Source: Nitrospina sp.
GTDB lineage: Bacteria > Nitrospinota > Nitrospinia > Nitrospinales > Nitrospinaceae
Reading direction: 5' to 3'
Assembly (NCBI GenBank): GCA_004357365.1
Contig: SMVT01000157.1
Span: forward strand, 1 to 10,752
DNA length: 10,752 bases
The position numbers and the translations under genes are program-made. Of this stretch, positions 7,853 to 10,752 are shown one piece after another; the first letter of the stretch is position 1; the number at the start of each line of letters is the position of its first letter. The notes beneath the pieces are model-generated. The model worked only from the letters and a program-made list of their open reading frames with translations. It ran no database searches and had not been told where the DNA came from.

Positions 7853-8506
7853 ATGAGTGACGAAGGCGGCCAGGAAACGGAACAGAACAGCGAACCCAAA
7901 ACGGTCCCCAGAGCGAGTGAGCGGATCGAACCGATTCTCGCTCATTTCAAAGTGGTGGAGGCCGATATCGATGTGGACAAAATCCGCACCCATTTCGACC
8001 AACTGTGGGAATACGAAAACGGGGATTCTCAGGAACCGGAGGAGCAATACCTGACCACAGTTGCGTTGTTCATCTATACCGTCCATGCCACTTTGGAGGA
8101 TTACAACCTCAATATCAAGCGGGCCCGGGAATACATCACGGAAGCCTTACGAGGCTGGCTGAAGCCGGAGATGGATAAAATGGTCGCCGAAGAAAAAGCG
8201 TCGGACAATCCGTTCAAAACCTTCGTGGAAACCAACCTTCCCAAGGTGGATGAGATTTACACCTGGAGGCATTTTCTTCTGGAACACAAAAAGAACGACG
8301 AGAAGAGCTGGACCTATAAAATGAAACAATGCTGGTTCGCCACGTTCTTCATCCGTTTCGGCCGGACGGACCTCATCCAGACGGCCTGCAACTTTGATTC
8401 GATTCCAGCGCAGGCCCGCGAGGATTATGTCAACCTGAAGCTGAGCAATACCTTTGCCAAGCTGGGAACGTTCTGCGAATTCAAGTACACTCCGAAGAAG
8501 GACTGA
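7853..8506 (+). CDS. Hypothetical protein with ATC-hydrolase-like C-terminus
   Basis: A 217-residue soluble, acidic protein with no signal peptide or membrane helix. The N-terminal half (about 25-110) looks helical and is not recognised. The C-terminal part shows a cysteine/aspartate pattern: Cys160 (KQCWFATFF), Gly170, Cys179 and Asp182 (CNFD), then TFAKLGTFCEFKY at 200-212. This lines up without gaps with the T-L-A-x-G-x-x-x-C-D-F-x-Y ending of L-2-amino-thiazoline-4-carboxylic acid hydrolase-like proteins, and the earlier C...G...C-x-x-D spacing also fits. That family is best known for opening a thiazoline ring to yield cysteine derivatives, but most members are uncharacterised. The ATG at 7853 has a good AAGGA six bases upstream (7842-7846). 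The gene stands alone, divergent from thiO and convergent with the FMN-binding gene. The family call rests on eye alignment only; function is unknown. Confidence 0.6.
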   Translation: MSDEGGQETEQNSEPKTVPRASERIEPILAHFKVVEADIDVDKIRTHFDQLWEYENGDSQEPEEQYLTTVALFIYTVHATLEDYNLNIKRAREYITEALRGWLKPEMDKMVAEEKASDNPFKTFVETNLPKVDEIYTWRHFLLEHKKNDEKSWTYKMKQCWFATFFIRFGRTDLIQTACNFDSIPAQAREDYVNLKLSNTFAKLGTFCEFKYTPKKD

Positions 8507-8531
8507 TGGCGTTGGCGGCCCGTCAATTGAA

Positions 8532-9131
8532 CTACTTTACCTTATCTATGAATATCACCTGAAACTCGGCCACCGCTTTTTTCACGCCCCGGGTCATGGA
8601 GCGGACCGACAGAGTGGCGCCAGTGATGTTGTTGATGTTGTCGAACCGGTCCCCGGCATCCCGCCCGAAAAACTGGCTGAGAAACGATTCGAACCGCACT
8701 TCCCAGCCGTGCGATTCCCGGTACACCATGATCTCCACGTCCTTCACCGTGCCGTCGGGATTGATCACCACCATGAAGGTGATGGGATAGGAACGGCCGA
8801 TTTCGTTGCCGATGACCATGGCGCCGATGGGCTGGCTCTCTCCATTCAAACCGAAGTAATAGGTCACGCGGCGTTCCTTGTATTCTTTCCCGAGGATTTT
8901 CCTGATGGCTTCCCTCTGCGTATCGGTCAGCCACTTTTTTTCTTTTTTGATCTTCTCCGCCCCGGGAAAAGCCAGCGCGAACGCTTCCTTCTTGGTCAAA
9001 TAAACGTCTTCCCGCCATTCATCCTCCGAGGCCGAAAGCAGGGTCGATCCAAAAACAAATATCATCAAAACGGTCCATAAAAAAGGCCGGCGAACGAGGT
9101 TGAGTTTTCTTGCTTTGATTATTTTCTGCAT
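8532..9131 (-). CDS. Exported FMN-binding-domain protein (covalently flavinylated)
   Basis: A 199-residue protein with a basic N-terminus and one hydrophobic segment at about 17-34 (PFLWTVLMIFVFGSTLLSA), a signal peptide or anchor, so the rest acts outside the cytoplasmic membrane. The C-terminal half is an FMN_bind domain (as in RnfG/NqrC): IGAMVIGNEIGRSYPITFMVV at about 102-122, a central VEIMVYRESHGWEV, and NNITGATLSVRS. The last contains the (S/T)GAT flavinylation motif, with Thr173 the expected attachment site for FMN placed by ApbE. It would pass electrons in the periplasm. A longer reading from a GTG at 9164 is possible, but the promoter mapped upstream would start transcription near 9160, so the ATG at 9131 is preferred even though its ribosome site is weak. 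It lies on the same strand as the porin, 149 bases after the porin stop. No ApbE gene is in view. Confidence 0.85.
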   Translation of the reverse strand: MQKIIKARKLNLVRRPFLWTVLMIFVFGSTLLSASEDEWREDVYLTKKEAFALAFPGAEKIKKEKKWLTDTQREAIRKILGKEYKERRVTYYFGLNGESQPIGAMVIGNEIGRSYPITFMVVINPDGTVKDVEIMVYRESHGWEVRFESFLSQFFGRDAGDRFDNINNITGATLSVRSMTRGVKKAVAEFQVIFIDKVK

Positions 9132-9166
9132 ATCACTTTTATCGGGCACGGAAGAACAAGGCACGC

Positions 9167-9196
9167 ATTATAAACATTCTCTCCCAGAGATGACAA
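9167..9196 (-). promoter_or_regulatory. Sigma-70 promoter of the FMN-binding gene, with palindromic spacer
   Basis: On the minus strand TTGTCA (9191-9196, five of six) and a perfect TATAAT (9167-9172) are 18 bases apart. Transcription from about 9160 would leave a leader of under 30 bases. The spacer contains a 5-base inverted repeat, TCTCT/AGAGA around CCC (9178-9190), which could be an operator half-site pair; that part is speculative. Confidence 0.6.
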
Positions 9197-9199
9197 AGA

Positions 9200-9255
9200 A
9201 ATCCCGGCAGAGCGCATGGAACCTGGAGGAGGTCAGCATATCATTTGCCGGGATT
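9200..9255 (-). terminator. Probable terminator or processing hairpin after the porin gene
   Basis: A perfect 10-base inverted repeat, AATCCCGGCA (9200-9209) and TGCCGGGATT (9246-9255), encloses 36 bases holding a smaller ACCT/AGGT hairpin (9221-9233). Read on the minus strand the stem is GC-rich and is followed by TTCTTTG, a modest U-tract. It lies between the porin stop and the promoter of the FMN-binding gene. The large loop makes it an unusual intrinsic terminator, and an mRNA-stabilising element is the alternative. Confidence 0.45.
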
Positions 9256-9280
9256 CAGGGAGGTTTGAACAACCGAAGGA

Positions 9281-10519
9281 TCAGTACATGTATGCCACCC
9301 CCAGGTTGACCTGATCTATTCGGTCACCATCAGCCTGGGAAGTGTGCACGTAATCGAATTTCAACGCCACTTCGGGAATGGGCATGTAAGAAACCCCGGC
9401 AGTCACGATTCTCAACTCACGAGAACGGTCGGGGGCAGTTCCCGCGGGCATTTCATTCTGGGTATCGATAAATTCATACAAAGCAAAAAGAACCACATCC
9501 TGGCTCGTGCTCATATTCAACAACTGAGGCACATGGACCCCCGCCTGCACGTTCCATCCAAAAATACCGGAAGCAACGTCACCCTTATCATCCGCATTGC
9601 CATTGAGGATTTGAAAGGCGTTGATGGCTGCGGCGTCACTGATATTGATATGCGCCATGGAGGCATTCATATCAAACCATCGGTAACGGTATTTGACATC
9701 CGCTTCCAAGATGGTGGTGCGGCCGCCTTCGGGAATGAAATTTTGCGTGGTATTGCCGGTATAGAAGGAAAAACCGGTCTGCAAACCCGGAAGCAATTTG
9801 GTGAGTTCCACCCGGCCAGTGATAGCGAAATCCTCGAAAATCGCCGCATCGGGTTGGAGACGGCCCTTGCGGATACCTTCTTTAGCGTTAAAGAAGCCCT
9901 TCTCACCGCCAGCGCCGTGCCCATCATCGAACCCTGTCGGACGGAGCGACTGCAGGGAGTTGACCACATACAGGCGGTAATTCACGCCGTCGATGGGCGA
10001 TCCAAAAATTCCGGCCCCGGAGGCGTTCCAGGTGGTGGGAATGATTCTTTTTTGAAAAGTGGGACGCTCGACCGTCCAGAACAGGGGCGGTTCGTGATAT
10101 TCGTTGAGGAAGCCCATCGGAACCAGCATGACGCCGGCGCGGGCATTGAGTTTGGGGCCGAGCAGAAAATCCAGGTACCCGAACTCAAACTCCAGCTCCT
10201 GCGCCGCATGTTCGAAATCGATTTCGACATTCAGGTGGATCCAGTCCGTCAATTTGGCGTTTACCCCAAGGACGAACCGATGATTATCAAACTGAGCCGT
10301 ATCGGAGCCATCCGTGGGCATATTAAAATGCAATTCGCCATAACCGTGAATGTGCACACGGTCGGCCACACCGCCGCCCCCGCTTTCTTTCAAAGCGTCC
10401 AACTCGTCCGACATAATATCGATGCGGCGTTCCAGTTCCTTGATGTCCTGTGCCCATCCCGAAGTGCTCCAAATCATCATCAAACCCAGTACTCCGAATA
10501 TCAAAAATGTTTTTCTCAT
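9281..10519 (-). CDS. Outer-membrane porin with N-terminal coiled coil, probably Fur-regulated
   Basis: A 412-residue outer-membrane beta-barrel protein. Residues 1-23 form a signal peptide (MRKTFLIFGVLGLMM, cleavage likely after GWA at 21-23). A short charged coiled coil, KELERRIDIMSDELDALKES, spans 27-46, then a glycine linker. From about residue 55 alternating polar/hydrophobic strands begin (VHIHGYGELHF), and the chain ends in an aromatic beta-signal (GVAYMY). Segments such as ARAGVMLVPMGFLNEYHEP (127-143) and NASGAGIFGSPIDGVNYRLY (165-184) are typical of OprP/OprO-like and related porins, so it probably forms a channel for small solutes; the substrate is not readable. The ATG at 10519 is chosen for the signal peptide and an AGGGG ribosome site (10526-10530) six bases upstream, over a GTG at 10549. 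Two Fur-box-like sequences in its promoter region suggest iron control. The FMN-binding gene follows on the same strand. Confidence 0.85.
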   Translation of the reverse strand: MRKTFLIFGVLGLMMIWSTSGWAQDIKELERRIDIMSDELDALKESGGGGVADRVHIHGYGELHFNMPTDGSDTAQFDNHRFVLGVNAKLTDWIHLNVEIDFEHAAQELEFEFGYLDFLLGPKLNARAGVMLVPMGFLNEYHEPPLFWTVERPTFQKRIIPTTWNASGAGIFGSPIDGVNYRLYVVNSLQSLRPTGFDDGHGAGGEKGFFNAKEGIRKGRLQPDAAIFEDFAITGRVELTKLLPGLQTGFSFYTGNTTQNFIPEGGRTTILEADVKYRYRWFDMNASMAHINISDAAAINAFQILNGNADDKGDVASGIFGWNVQAGVHVPQLLNMSTSQDVVLFALYEFIDTQNEMPAGTAPDRSRELRIVTAGVSYMPIPEVALKFDYVHTSQADGDRIDQVNLGVAYMY

Positions 10520-10579
10520 TGCTTTCCCCTGCCCTTCAATTGACAGCACAAACGCCGGTGGTCAATCGATTTAGATTAT

Positions 10580-10598
10580 GAAAATCATTATCATTATT
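10580..10598 (-). promoter_or_regulatory. Fur box I, downstream of the porin -10 region
   Basis: On the minus strand the 19 bases match the classical Fur consensus (GATAATGATAATCATTATC) at 16 positions, including the unbroken ATAATGATAAT core. It lies about 8-26 bases after the predicted porin transcription start, where a bound repressor would block initiation or early elongation. Confidence 0.7.
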
Positions 10599-10612
10599 AA
10601 AACAGGGGGGTA

Positions 10613-10641
10613 GTTTTATCCAATTTGAGAATGATTGTCAA
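10613..10641 (-). promoter_or_regulatory. Candidate sigma-70 promoter of the porin gene
   Basis: A perfect TTGACA (10636-10641, minus strand) is followed after 17 bases by TAAAAC (10613-10618, four of six). Transcription would start near 10606 and leave a leader of about 87 bases. An alternative -10, CATAAT at 10575-10580, also abuts Fur box I. Confidence 0.5.
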
Positions 10642-10645
10642 TATT
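10627..10645 (+). promoter_or_regulatory. Fur box II, overlapping the porin -35 box
   Basis: GAGAATGATTGTCAATATT matches the 19-base Fur consensus at 14 positions. It covers the -35 element (10636-10641) and part of the spacer of the candidate porin promoter. Weaker than box I alone, but its placement and pairing make it credible. Confidence 0.55.
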
Positions 10646-10649
10646 AATT

Positions 10650-10671
10650 TTAAAAAAATTTGGTTTTTTAA
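10650..10671. repeat. AT-only inverted repeat upstream of the porin promoter
   Basis: TTAAAAAA (10650-10657) and TTTTTTAA (10664-10671) flank a six-base loop. It may be a bendable upstream element for the porin promoter or a weak terminator for a gene entering from the right edge; neither can be decided. Confidence 0.35.
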
Positions 10672-10702
10672 CTAACCCTTTTTATTTCAATAGAATTGAA
10701 GA

Positions 10703-10752
10703 TTAAAGCGGCGGGTGAAAATTGAGGCCGATGCAGTGCCCGCAGAACTCGC
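10703..10752 (-). other. Possible 3' end of another gene at the right edge
   Basis: Composition changes from AT-rich to GC-rich near 10706. On the minus strand an open stretch ends in TAA (10703-10705) and reads EFCGHCIGLNFHPPL, with a CxxC pair. On the plus strand an ATG at 10731 begins MQCPQNS, with a GAGG that is too close (three bases). Either could be real; 50 bases are too few to choose. Confidence 0.2.

Noticed and set aside
7633..9255. AATCCCGGCA found at 7633 as well as in the 9200-9255 hairpin, as a dispersed repeat
   Set aside because: Ten bases only, with no shared flanks and no partner arm at 7633; too short to call a repeat family.
9344..10543. Plus-strand open frame of about 399 codons opposite the porin gene
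   Set aside because: The minus strand encodes a signal peptide, coiled coil and barrel with a good ribosome site. The plus-strand product has no recognisable domain and is a mirror of porin codons.

Overview
The window looks like chromosomal DNA from a Gram-negative bacterium of moderately high GC content. Several genes encode envelope proteins (an RND/MMPL exporter, a signal-peptide-bearing outer-membrane porin and an exported flavoprotein), and the metabolic genes resemble those of Desulfobacterota- or Nitrospinota-type bacteria. That lineage guess is inference from gene flavour only. No mobile element, CRISPR array, tRNA or rRNA was seen.

Layout. (1) 1-607, plus strand: remains of a CDP-alcohol phosphotransferase gene, readable only by changing frame about six times, so it is either a decayed gene or poor sequence. 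Its stop overlaps the start of the next gene. (2) 591-3005, plus: a complete 804-residue MMPL/RND transporter. (3) 3049-4701, plus: formate-tetrahydrofolate ligase. (4) 4722-7613, minus: a tight cofactor operon, thiO (thiamine thiazole), bioA (biotin) and a COG0720 pterin enzyme whose active-site motif is ExxHGH rather than CxxxHGH. That marks it as the PTPS-III type that substitutes for dihydroneopterin aldolase in folate synthesis, not as QueD. (5) 7853-8506, plus: a small cytoplasmic protein whose C-terminal half has the cysteine/aspartate pattern of the L-2-amino-thiazoline-4-carboxylate hydrolase family. (6) 8532-9131, minus: an exported FMN-binding protein with a covalent flavinylation motif and its own promoter. 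(7) 9281-10519, minus: a 412-residue porin whose promoter carries two Fur-box-like sequences. (8) 10520-10752: AT-rich regulatory DNA, then a GC-richer edge that may hold the end of another gene.

How they fit together. Segments 3 and 4 are convergent and share a one-carbon/cofactor theme: PTPS-III would feed the folate pool that formate-THF ligase charges. Segments 6 and 7 form an iron-responsive envelope module: a Fur-controlled porin followed, across a probable terminator, by a flavinylated exported protein. Segments 1 and 2 were probably once a translationally coupled pair that made and exported a lipid or polar-headgroup product, and only the exporter is now intact.

The least ordinary observations are the PTPS-III motif, the ATC-hydrolase-like protein, the double Fur-box porin promoter, the frameshifted lipid-synthase remnant, and the loss of the first-half acidic residue in the MMPL transporter. 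No wholly new multi-gene system could be demonstrated from sequence alone.
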